A stretch of 34,815 nucleotides of DNA from CAYOHR01 sp964512145 (lineage in GTDB: Bacteria > Bacteroidota > Bacteroidia > Flavobacteriales_G > JALEGO01), in NCBI GenBank assembly GCA_964512145.1, contig CAZEIM010000028.1, positions 1 to 34,815 on the forward strand, in the 5' to 3' direction. This document shows, piece after piece, positions 25,722 to 33,422 of this stretch; position 1 is the first letter of the stretch, and every line of letters starts with the position of its first letter. The position numbers and the translations under genes were made by a program. The notes beneath the pieces were generated by a model. It was not told the origin of the DNA. It worked only from the letters and a program-made list of their open reading frames with translations, and did not search any database.

Positions 25722-26426
25722 ATGAAAGTATTGATAATTATTCCATGTTATAACGAGCAAGAGTGCATTGTTAGTTTAGTGGAGGAGTTAAAAATGGTGC
25801 TTCAAACTACACCTTACTCCATACATTACTTAGTGATTAACGATTGCTCTAAGGATAACACTTTAAAATTACTTCAAAAAAATGCTATTCCCTATATGAA
25901 TTTACCTATTAATTTAGGAATTGGGGGTGCCGTACAAACTGGGTTTAAGTATGCCCAAAAACATCAATACGATGTTTGTATTCAAATGGACGGAGATGGA
26001 CAACACCCTCCTGATCAGCTTGTATATTTATTAATGGCATATTTAAACAATACAGCCGATGTAATTATTGGCTCAAGGTTTTTAGCTGAAAAAAGTTTTA
26101 CCTCTACTTTTTTTAGAAGATTGGGAATACAATATTTTTCATGGCTCAATAAGCTGTTTATTGGAAAAAAAATAACCGACAGCACCTCAGGCTACAGATT
26201 ATTTAATCAAAAAGCCATAAATATTGCTACGGCTTATTACCCCGATGAATACCCCGAACCCGAATCGCTGGTTGTGTTTTCAAAAGCAGGATTGCGCATC
26301 GAAGAGATTCCTATTAAAATGCGTTCTAGGCTAGGAGGGGTATCATCTATCAGTAGTTTTGGTTCGGTTTATTACATGTTTAAAGTAAGCATCGCCATGT
26401 TTTTTTCTTATATTCGAAAAAATTAA
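25722..26426 (+). CDS. Dolichyl-phosphate-mannose-synthase-like glycosyltransferase (GT2)
   Basis: A 234-residue GT2 enzyme of the DPM1/polyprenyl-phosphate glycosyltransferase type. MKVLIIIPCYNEQECIVSLV opens the nucleotide-binding half, followed by VINDCSKDNT, NLGIGGAVQTGFKYA and QMDGDGQHPPDQL (about residues 88-100, the DxD motif). DSTSGYRLFNQKAI and EEIPIKMRSRLGG are family hallmarks. It lacks C-terminal membrane helices, which are supplied in such systems by a separate small membrane protein such as the DUF2304 gene that follows after 6 bp. It probably moves a sugar from a nucleotide onto undecaprenyl phosphate. Confidence 0.9.
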   Translation: MKVLIIIPCYNEQECIVSLVEELKMVLQTTPYSIHYLVINDCSKDNTLKLLQKNAIPYMNLPINLGIGGAVQTGFKYAQKHQYDVCIQMDGDGQHPPDQLVYLLMAYLNNTADVIIGSRFLAEKSFTSTFFRRLGIQYFSWLNKLFIGKKITDSTSGYRLFNQKAINIATAYYPDEYPEPESLVVFSKAGLRIEEIPIKMRSRLGGVSSISSFGSVYYMFKVSIAMFFSYIRKN

Positions 26427-26432
26427 TTTTTT

Positions 26433-26807
26433 ATGCCGATAGAAAGAATTCAGTGGATAGCTATTTTTTTTAGTCTGCTTTTTCTTGCCTTTATTGCCCA
26501 ACTTATTATTAAAGGAAAGCTGCGAGAAGAATATGCGTTTATTTGGATTATTTGTACGCTTTTATTGGTTGTATTTTCATTTTGGAGAGAGGGTTTGGAG
26601 TTTTTATCGGAGCTATTTGGGGTAAAAGAAGCCCCCAATTTAGTTTTTACCGGGGCTATTGGAGCAATTTGTGTTTACCTTTTACATCTATCTATTGTAA
26701 ACTCAAAACTTCAACAAAACAATAAAAAACTAGCACAATCTATGGCTGAGCTTGAAAAAAAAGTATCAGAACTCACTTTTCAACATGAATCTGACGAAAG
26801 AAGCTGA
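26433..26807 (+). CDS. DUF2304 small membrane protein
   Basis: A 124-residue protein with three hydrophobic segments (about residues 5-22, 33-47 and 66-85) and a short charged coiled-coil tail (NNKKLAQSMAELEKKVSEL). KLREEYAFIWIICTLLLV is the DUF2304 signature. The family almost always sits next to a polyprenyl-phosphate glycosyltransferase and is presumed to be its membrane partner. It overlaps the next gene by 23 bp. Confidence 0.85.
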   Translation: MPIERIQWIAIFFSLLFLAFIAQLIIKGKLREEYAFIWIICTLLLVVFSFWREGLEFLSELFGVKEAPNLVFTGAIGAICVYLLHLSIVNSKLQQNNKKLAQSMAELEKKVSELTFQHESDERS

Positions 26808-27189
26808 ACTGTGGTTTACCTATTTAACAGGGGACATTCCCAATCAAGAGGTTTGTGACCAGTATCAAAGAGCTATTGAAAACCTCGGGTTTAATCTTAA
26901 CCCTAAAGAACATAAAATTCTTCGAGCATGTTTTAAATTTCCTTTTCTTTGTTCAGGAATAGATACTTATTTAGGATTTTCCTTTCCGCAATCTAACATA
27001 CGAAACAGAATTTTACTCATGTTTTCATTATTAGAATGCCATCCAACGTACATGGAGCATTTTATAAACAAAAAGAGTCTTACGTTTTCAGGGTTAAAAA
27101 CACTATGGATATTGTTTAAGTCGGTTTTTTTACTCTTTTTAGGATATATAATTTTAACAGTTTTAGGATGCAGAAAATTGACTACATAG
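26785..27189 (+). CDS. Small protein with one C-terminal membrane helix, unknown function
   Basis: A 134-residue protein that I do not recognise. Residues 1-100 are soluble and mostly helical in appearance (TKEAELWFTYLTGDIPNQEV, NLNPKEHKILRACFKFPF), with cysteines at C24, C49, C56 and C85. Residues about 104-128 form a hydrophobic helix, and the protein ends in a short basic tail. I chose the ATG at 26785; the frame remains open upstream to 26752. The gene overlaps DUF2304 by 23 bp and the GMC oxidoreductase by 22 bp, so it is almost certainly expressed with them. It could be a small accessory or anchoring subunit for the oxidoreductase, by analogy with gluconate 2-dehydrogenase; this is speculation. 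Confidence 0.7.
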   Translation: MNLTKEAELWFTYLTGDIPNQEVCDQYQRAIENLGFNLNPKEHKILRACFKFPFLCSGIDTYLGFSFPQSNIRNRILLMFSLLECHPTYMEHFINKKSLTFSGLKTLWILFKSVFLLFLGYIILTVLGCRKLTT

Positions 27190-28757
27190 TAGTAGGGTCA
27201 GGTTGTTGTGGAGCAATAGCTGCTAAAACATTGGTTGAGGCTAATGCTTCGGTGCTAATGTTAGATGTTGGAATTACCAATACAGAGGAGTGGAGTTCAG
27301 AAAACAATGATTTTATAAAATTAAGAACACAAAGTGCTTTTCAAAAACAAATAGATATGTGGTTGGGAAAAACGTTTCAAGCACTTAAAATACCTAACCC
27401 AAAAAAGCCTTTACACTTAACTCCTTCGCGCCACTTTGTAACTCATAAAAACGATATATTATCAACCATTGTAAGCCAAACATTTTTTCCGGTTGAATCG
27501 TTCGCTCTTGGAGGCTTGGGAAATGCATGGGGTTTGGGTTCATATGTTTTTTCTGATCAGGAACTTTCTCAATGTAGGTTGCCAATTTCGGAAATGAAAA
27601 AATCGTATGAAAAAATACTCAAATATATTGGAGTTCGCTACAGCAAAGGCAAAATCAGCGATTATTCTTTGGAGCAAATGGAATCATTATTTCAATCATT
27701 TCCCTTAGATGAGGTTGGGGAAACGTTTGGAAGTAGGTTTAAAAAAAACCAAAGTACCTACAACAGCCAAGGTTTTTTTATGGAAAGGACACCTTTAGCC
27801 TTGCAATATCAAAAACATGAGCCTAACCAATATATTCCCGGGCAGGATTTGGATTTTTATGCCGATTTAGGAAAAAATGCTTACCGGCCAACATTTACCA
27901 TACAGGAATTAAAAAAGCATCCAAACTTTACCTATATAAGTGGCAAGCTTGTGCTTAAATATGAAGAATTGAATGATATGGTAACGGTTGAAACTATGGA
28001 TGTGTTTGATAAAACCAAAGAGTGTTTTAAGGCAAAAAAGCTGATTTTAGCAACAGGAACCCTAAATACAGCTAAAATTTTTATGCGATCAACCACCATA
28101 AAAAAGCTGCCTATTTTATGCAATGCATATTCATTTATCCCTTGCATACAGCCCGGGTTACTAGGAAAACCTAATCATTTGTATAAAACAGGATTAGCGC
28201 AATGGTCATTATATTTCGATTCCCAAAAAACACATCAACAAGTGAGTATGGCTTCTGTATACTCGTATCGTTCTTTATTAAATTTCCGAATTATGAGGTC
28301 ACTACCTTTATCGCATAAAGAAGGCATGGCTTTTTTAAAAAACATAATACCATCTCTGTTTTTAGCCGGAATTTTTCATCCAGAATCACCGGGCGAAAGA
28401 AAATATATTTTACTCGAACCTGATACCAAGGCTTTTACTTCAGATGTTTTAAAGGCTGAGTATATTCACTCTGAAAATGAACAAAAACAGATTCGTATAG
28501 TTGACAAACAATATATTCGCTTGTTTAAAAAAATGGGATTTATACCATTAAAACGCATTAAAAATAATTCAGGCTACAGTATACACTACGGAGGAACTTT
28601 GTATGATTACGCCAATAAGTTTGGAAAATTACATACAAATCAAAGAGTATATGTGGCCGATGGTTCTGTTTTTAAGTTTTTACCGGGTAAAGGATTAACC
28701 TTAAGTTTAATGGCTTTTGCTCATGTTTGCGCACAAAATGCATTATCAGAACAATAA
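27168..28757 (+). CDS. GMC-family FAD-dependent oxidoreductase
   Basis: A 529-residue flavoprotein. The N-terminal FAD-binding loop is IVVGSGCCGAIAAKTLVEA (residues 7-25), with VLMLDVG supplying the ribose contact. ALGGLGNAWGLGSYVF (about 112-127) is a GMC-like signature, KLILATGTLNTAKI is the central strand-and-loop, and the C-terminus has IHYGGTLYDYANKFG, VYVADGSVFKFLPGKG and LSLMAFAHVCAQ, typical of the GMC C-terminal domain. It is not obviously exported. Relatives in polysaccharide clusters oxidise sugar or alcohol hydroxyls. It overlaps neighbours on both sides by about 20 bp. Confidence 0.85.
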   Translation: MQKIDYIVVGSGCCGAIAAKTLVEANASVLMLDVGITNTEEWSSENNDFIKLRTQSAFQKQIDMWLGKTFQALKIPNPKKPLHLTPSRHFVTHKNDILSTIVSQTFFPVESFALGGLGNAWGLGSYVFSDQELSQCRLPISEMKKSYEKILKYIGVRYSKGKISDYSLEQMESLFQSFPLDEVGETFGSRFKKNQSTYNSQGFFMERTPLALQYQKHEPNQYIPGQDLDFYADLGKNAYRPTFTIQELKKHPNFTYISGKLVLKYEELNDMVTVETMDVFDKTKECFKAKKLILATGTLNTAKIFMRSTTIKKLPILCNAYSFIPCIQPGLLGKPNHLYKTGLAQWSLYFDSQKTHQQVSMASVYSYRSLLNFRIMRSLPLSHKEGMAFLKNIIPSLFLAGIFHPESPGERKYILLEPDTKAFTSDVLKAEYIHSENEQKQIRIVDKQYIRLFKKMGFIPLKRIKNNSGYSIHYGGTLYDYANKFGKLHTNQRVYVADGSVFKFLPGKGLTLSLMAFAHVCAQNALSEQ

Positions 28758-29541
28758 ACATATTACCGTTAGTGGAGCCAATGGTTTTTTAGGACAGGAA
28801 ATTGTGCGTTTCTTTTTACAAAAAGACTATTGTGTGCATGCTTTGGTGCGTTCTATACCCAAACAAAAAACACCTGGAGTTATTTATTATACGTATACCT
28901 TGGGAGGTAAAGTTCCAAAAGAAGCCTTTAGTAAAAGTCAGGCCTTTTTTCACTGTGCGTATGAAAAAAACAAACCTCAAATCCATCAACCCGATGTTAA
29001 CATACAAGGCACTTTAGATTTATTTGATGAGTCTATTCGTAATGGGGTTTCCAAAAACGTTTATTTTTCAAGCATTTCAGCCCATGCCCATGCAACTACA
29101 TATTACGGGCAACATAAATGGAAATTACAAGAAATGCTTGCAACCAAACGCATATTTGTATTAATACCTGGATTAATTATTGGAAAAGGTGGCTTATACG
29201 AAAAAATTCAGCAACACATTATAAAATTTCATATTATGCCACTGGTAAAAGGAGGGCGTCAACAAATTCGATATATTTACGTGCATGAAGTCCTATTGTT
29301 TTTAAACAATATTTTACAAGAAGAAATGTCACCTCAAACGTACATACTAACTCATAATAAACCTATCCAGTTTAAAGAATTGTGTCAGAAAATCGCTTTA
29401 GAAAATAACACTAAAATATATTTTTTCCCTTTACCCGAGTGGTTCATGTTTTATGCTATTAAGGTAGCACACTCAATAAAATTAACGGCTGTAAATACGG
29501 ATAATTTACTAGGGTTATTAAAGCAGGAAACAAACGCTTAA
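28738..29541 (+). CDS. NAD-dependent epimerase/dehydratase-family (SDR) protein
   Basis: A 267-residue extended SDR. From the ATG at 28738 it reads MHYQNNKHITVSGANGFLGQ, with the GxxGxxG cofactor loop. YFSSISAHAHATTYYGQHKW holds the catalytic Ser and the YxxxK pair (YGQHK). Later RYIYVHEVLLFLNNIL is the usual substrate-domain helix. The upstream TTG at 28717 is in frame but less likely. It overlaps the GMC oxidoreductase by 20 bp and is the last gene of the 25722-29541 run. It probably reduces or epimerises a sugar product of that oxidoreductase; the pairing is inferred. Confidence 0.82.
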   Translation: MHYQNNKHITVSGANGFLGQEIVRFFLQKDYCVHALVRSIPKQKTPGVIYYTYTLGGKVPKEAFSKSQAFFHCAYEKNKPQIHQPDVNIQGTLDLFDESIRNGVSKNVYFSSISAHAHATTYYGQHKWKLQEMLATKRIFVLIPGLIIGKGGLYEKIQQHIIKFHIMPLVKGGRQQIRYIYVHEVLLFLNNILQEEMSPQTYILTHNKPIQFKELCQKIALENNTKIYFFPLPEWFMFYAIKVAHSIKLTAVNTDNLLGLLKQETNA

Positions 29542-29548
29542 TGTACGG

Positions 29549-29562
29549 GTGTAAGCTTACAC
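29549..29562. repeat. Perfect 14-bp palindrome GTGTAAGCTTACAC
   Basis: The palindrome lies 7 bp after the SDR stop codon and 24 bp before the end of the convergent repeat-protein gene, at the edge of the restriction-modification-like cassette. It could be a protein-binding site or a junction scar. No T tract follows, so a terminator role is unlikely. Confidence 0.5.
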
Positions 29563-29585
29563 TTGCAAATAGCGTGGCTTGTTTT

Positions 29586-30869
29586 TCATTTTCTTTGCTT
29601 GGTCATTTCATCGTTTAGAAATTCAAATACTCCATTTTTACTTGTTTTACCCATTACTAGCTTGTCATATATTCCTTTGTTTTCTGAAAGTCTAAAAAAG
29701 TTGAATTTGTCGTAATGTGCGTCAATATAATCCCAGGTCCAATCTAGCTTTTCGCAACTTGAAAGGTTATTCCAATTTATTTTGTCATTCAGTTTATTCA
29801 ACAGCTCAATTGTCAGAGGGAGATAATAAAATGAATAGTTTGTAGGATTAAATAAATCAATATTGTTTTCTATGAACTCTTTTGAAATAATATCTCGATG
29901 ATTCCTGATGAACTCAGATTCTTTAAAATTGAATTTGTCTTTATATTTTTCGATAAACTCTAACGTCAATTTTGTATTACAAAATTTGCACAGATTTTCC
30001 CAAGGCAAGTATTTTATGAAATCATCTTGCAGAAAATAACTGATGTCGTTTTGTTGTCGAGTAAATACATGAAATAGAAATGACGGCAATGCCATTTTCT
30101 TAAAAATTTGATTTGTAAACTCTTTAGTTTCATAATAATGTCTTTTGTAATGGCTAAATACAAAATCAAAAGAATTTTTATTATAGCTGATGGCAGGATT
30201 TAAAATAACTTTATCCCAATTCCATTTCTTTGATGTGGGATATTTATAAATAAGTTCTATACTCTTTGGATTTTGTGATAAAGCATCAAAATCTAAATGC
30301 TCCATATACTTTTGAATAAATTCAACTGAAAGGGGGAGATTTTTATTGGCTGACAACTTTTTCCAATCCCATTTTTCTGAAAACTCTTGAAGAGTTTCAT
30401 CGGTGAAGTCAATATTTATTCTATGTGATACCGAACTCCAATCAAGTATATCTTTATATCTTCTTAAATTTTCAATGGTCGAAAGTGGTTCTTTTGTTAT
30501 TAGCCATTTGCTCCAATCAAACTTGTCACCGTATTCTAAAAGTAAATTATTAGACCATTCAATATTTTTGGACAGATGGATGGAGCTGAATTCGATTTTG
30601 GTTTCATATTTTTTGAAAAAGGCAAAATCAAATTTTATGTTCTTTATTTTCCAAAGTTCTGACCAATCAATTTTTTCTTCTACTTTGTCGAGCAGTTCAA
30701 TGTCCCATTTTACTGAATCATTGTCCATTAAATGGCATCCGTCAAAGTTTAAAACAGGTTTGTATTTTAAAACTTCATCTTTTGTAAAAGGATAGAAACG
30801 AGAAATCAAATCAAGTTTGAGTTGATTTAAGGCAGTTTCTTTTTCTTCTTTTTCAAATAGACTTCTCAT
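29586..30869 (-). CDS. Protein of tandem 25-residue Trp/Asp repeats, unknown function
   Basis: A 427-residue soluble protein that I cannot assign to a family. Residues 68-192 contain five head-to-tail units of exactly 25 residues (starting at D68, E93, D118, D143 and D168), each opening with D/E-W/F-S/K and closing with a helix such as EFIQKYMEHL. Less regular units extend on both sides (about 41-67 and 193-245) and recur near 295-320 and 365-400 (LTLEFIEKYKDKFNF; KLDWTWDYIDAHYDKFNF). Such regular units suggest an alpha-solenoid or beta/alpha repeat scaffold for binding. No signal peptide, membrane segment or catalytic motif is visible. The ATG lies 3 bp after the helicase stop, so it should be translated with the restriction-modification genes. 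Confidence 0.8.
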   Translation of the reverse strand: MRSLFEKEEKETALNQLKLDLISRFYPFTKDEVLKYKPVLNFDGCHLMDNDSVKWDIELLDKVEEKIDWSELWKIKNIKFDFAFFKKYETKIEFSSIHLSKNIEWSNNLLLEYGDKFDWSKWLITKEPLSTIENLRRYKDILDWSSVSHRINIDFTDETLQEFSEKWDWKKLSANKNLPLSVEFIQKYMEHLDFDALSQNPKSIELIYKYPTSKKWNWDKVILNPAISYNKNSFDFVFSHYKRHYYETKEFTNQIFKKMALPSFLFHVFTRQQNDISYFLQDDFIKYLPWENLCKFCNTKLTLEFIEKYKDKFNFKESEFIRNHRDIISKEFIENNIDLFNPTNYSFYYLPLTIELLNKLNDKINWNNLSSCEKLDWTWDYIDAHYDKFNFFRLSENKGIYDKLVMGKTSKNGVFEFLNDEMTKQRK

Positions 30870-30872
30870 AAA

Positions 30873-33422
30873 TTAATCTTTATTTACGAAACTTGCTTCA
30901 TAATCTTTTCTACTCAGCACGGTATCAAACAATCCAACATCTTCGCCTTCGTGTCTGTTAATTCCGATATACTCTAAACTTGCATCTTCATAACGTTTGA
31001 ATTTGTAAACGGCATCATTCATTAAAGCAGAGTTGAACACGCCAAGGCTTACCAATAATTCAAAGTCTTTTACCGAAAGTCCTGTTACCTTTTTGAAAAG
31101 TCCCGGCTCTAATTGTGTGATAACGTCTTTTAGGCTTCTTTCCCGATAGTCTGTTAAGTACATAAAGACGGGTACACGAGTAGCAAACTTGATTAGCTTC
31201 TCTTGAATTTGCTTTCTCAGACTCTTGTATTCCTTTTCTTCGTCTGAAAGTTCTTTTTTCTCTTTCTTGGTAAGTTCTCGGTCGTTGGCTTCTTTCTTTG
31301 CTTTTTTAACTGCTTCGGATTTATTGATAATGGTTTCAATATCCTGATTCAAATTCCTGAAGCCTTCAATGCTCATTAATGCTTTCATTGCTTCTTCGTT
31401 TGCCATCAGTCGAGCAAGCGTGTTGTTGTCCACATTAACGAGCAATGCACTCTCCCAACGTCTTGCCAAAAGTGTGGCGGTTGTGCCACTCATTGCCATA
31501 TCTAAAATTCCCGCAGCATCCACTTGCTTCATTGAACTTCCATCATATGCCAACACAGGCAGGAAGTTTATAAACTCAGCAACTTTTGCTTCGGGGTTTG
31601 ATTCGTTTACATTTAGTCGGCAACTGTAATCGGCAATTTGTCTTAATGCTCGGTCGGGAGCAAAGTCAAAAACGTAGCATTCTTCTTTTAAAATTTCTTC
31701 TTTGTTGGGCGATTTGCTGTCGGGGTTTTTAATAACCCAAGGCGTTTGCACACGGAATGCCGCTTGAAAATAGGTTTCAGGGCTGGAAGAATTTCGCAGC
31801 ATAAAAATTCCTGTCCAAGGCTTTACCGACACCCCTGTGGTGAGTTTCCCACAAGAAAGCGTAATGGTTTTTGATTCCAAAGGATTGTCAGTCATAGCAT
31901 CTAAAACCGGGGGCAATGCTTCTATTCCAATTCCTGCTTGTGTTCCTGCTGCAACCACCACCTTGTAATCGTGGTAAAATATATTTTGTCGTCTTTCAAG
32001 TAATAATGCCATTGCGTTACAAGCTGCAACTGTTGGCAAAAACCAAAAAGTATGATTCAATACTTTGAGCAATGGAGCGTGTGAAAAAGGCAAAGGCGGT
32101 TTTTTTGCTCCCATCTTCAAATGGTCAACGGTGGTTTCGCTAAATGAACCCCGAATTAAATCCAACCATTTTTGTACTTCATCTTCGTATTTGAAACGGG
32201 CTTTTCGCCCTTCGCCTTCGGCTGAAAAGAAAATGTTTAAATCAAAACCGTCAAACTCGCCTTGCATAGCAATTTGGCGAATAGAATCTGGTAATTGATA
32301 GGTGAGCATTACCATTCTTGGTAGGGCTGCATAAGGATTTGGACCTAAGGAATCGTCCCAATTTTCTTTTGCTCTTTGCTCGTCTGAATACGTCCAATTG
32401 AAAATTTGCTCTTCGATAAACTCGCCTGAACTAATGGCACGGAACGGAGTGCCTGACAAATACAAATAATGATTGGTGCTGATTGGGATAATCTTCTCTA
32501 AATGTTCCGCTTTGTCTTCTTCGGCAATCCCTTCTTTTTCTATCTTTTTGTATTCTTCTATTTCTTTTTCGGCTTCTAAATCTTTACCGAATAAATCTTT
32601 GGCGTTTTCTCGCCAAGCTCCAAAATGGTATTCGTCAAAAATTATACAATCCCAAACGGTGGCGTGTACCCATTCATTTTTGGTTTTGATACCGCCTGTA
32701 TTGGCATTCTTGCCTAAAAAATCCTGAAACGAACCAAAGCAAACCAAAGGTTTTTTGGTGTCAATATCTTGACTCGATAATTCATCAGCGTGTTTAGAAA
32801 TGAATTGCCAACCTTTAAAATCAACGTGAGAAAGTAAATCTTCTTTCCAAGCATCTTCAACGGCTGGTTTGAAAGTGAGAACCAACACTTTTTTCCAACC
32901 CATTTTTTTAGCCAATTGATAACTGGCAAAGGTTTTTCCGAAACGCATTTTGGCGTTCCAAAGGAAGTGGGGTGTTCTGTCTTTGTTTTCTTTCTTGAAA
33001 CTCTTGAAATAGGCAATGGTCTTGTCAACTGCTGCTTCCTGTTCGGGTCGCATACCGAAAGTTAGCACTCGGTTTTCTTCCGTTTTTTCGCCTGTTTTGA
33101 TTTGGTGAATGGCTCTCCGCAAATCGTTCAAGGTGCATTTATACCATTCGCCACTGGCGTTTACAACTTTCCATTCTCTCAACAATCGGTGTACTTCGTG
33201 GTCGGTAAATGAACTCCCGTCACGCTTCATTGCCGATTCTTCAAATACAATTTTGTATGGAATGGCTGCCGTGCCTAACTGTTCTTTGATACGTGTTTGT
33301 GCATCACGGTCGGTATAGCCGATTTTGAGCAAACCCTTGTGCGTAGCCACACCCACCAATTCATAAGCATAAATGGTCGGATTGGTGGACGGTCTGGGCG
33401 GAAAAAATTCTTTTTTACTCAT
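30873..33422 (-). CDS. GIY-YIG (T5orf172-like) domain fused to SF2 DEAD-like helicase
   Basis: An 849-residue protein. Residues 16-110 resemble a T5orf172/GIY-YIG nuclease domain: IYAYELVG, GLLKIGYTDRDAQTRIKEQL (KIGYT and R44) and DHEVHRLLREW. The SF2 motor follows: Walker A WNAKMRFGKTFASY, DEAD-box variant IIFDEYHFGAW, motif III LYLSGTPFRA and motif VI AAFRVQTPWV. TLSCGKLTTGVSVKPW is the strand before motif VI. A Lys/Glu-rich segment near the C-terminus (KKEANDRELTKKEKKELSDE) looks like a coiled coil. The ATG at 33422 overlaps the methyltransferase stop (ATGAGTAA), arguing for it over the longer frame to 33449. Helicases of this kind act with Eco57I-type methylases in DNA restriction. Base composition is clearly richer in G+C than the neighbours. 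Confidence 0.88.
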   Translation of the reverse strand: MSKKEFFPPRPSTNPTIYAYELVGVATHKGLLKIGYTDRDAQTRIKEQLGTAAIPYKIVFEESAMKRDGSSFTDHEVHRLLREWKVVNASGEWYKCTLNDLRRAIHQIKTGEKTEENRVLTFGMRPEQEAAVDKTIAYFKSFKKENKDRTPHFLWNAKMRFGKTFASYQLAKKMGWKKVLVLTFKPAVEDAWKEDLLSHVDFKGWQFISKHADELSSQDIDTKKPLVCFGSFQDFLGKNANTGGIKTKNEWVHATVWDCIIFDEYHFGAWRENAKDLFGKDLEAEKEIEEYKKIEKEGIAEEDKAEHLEKIIPISTNHYLYLSGTPFRAISSGEFIEEQIFNWTYSDEQRAKENWDDSLGPNPYAALPRMVMLTYQLPDSIRQIAMQGEFDGFDLNIFFSAEGEGRKARFKYEDEVQKWLDLIRGSFSETTVDHLKMGAKKPPLPFSHAPLLKVLNHTFWFLPTVAACNAMALLLERRQNIFYHDYKVVVAAGTQAGIGIEALPPVLDAMTDNPLESKTITLSCGKLTTGVSVKPWTGIFMLRNSSSPETYFQAAFRVQTPWVIKNPDSKSPNKEEILKEECYVFDFAPDRALRQIADYSCRLNVNESNPEAKVAEFINFLPVLAYDGSSMKQVDAAGILDMAMSGTTATLLARRWESALLVNVDNNTLARLMANEEAMKALMSIEGFRNLNQDIETIINKSEAVKKAKKEANDRELTKKEKKELSDEEKEYKSLRKQIQEKLIKFATRVPVFMYLTDYRERSLKDVITQLEPGLFKKVTGLSVKDFELLVSLGVFNSALMNDAVYKFKRYEDASLEYIGINRHEGEDVGLFDTVLSRKDYEASFVNKD

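Noticed and set aside
29549..29562. Palindrome as a transcription terminator
   Set aside because: There is no spacer for a stable loop and no T tract after it.
31369..32727. Plus-strand open frames opposite the helicase gene
   Set aside because: They are antisense shadows of a strongly supported helicase frame and resemble no protein.
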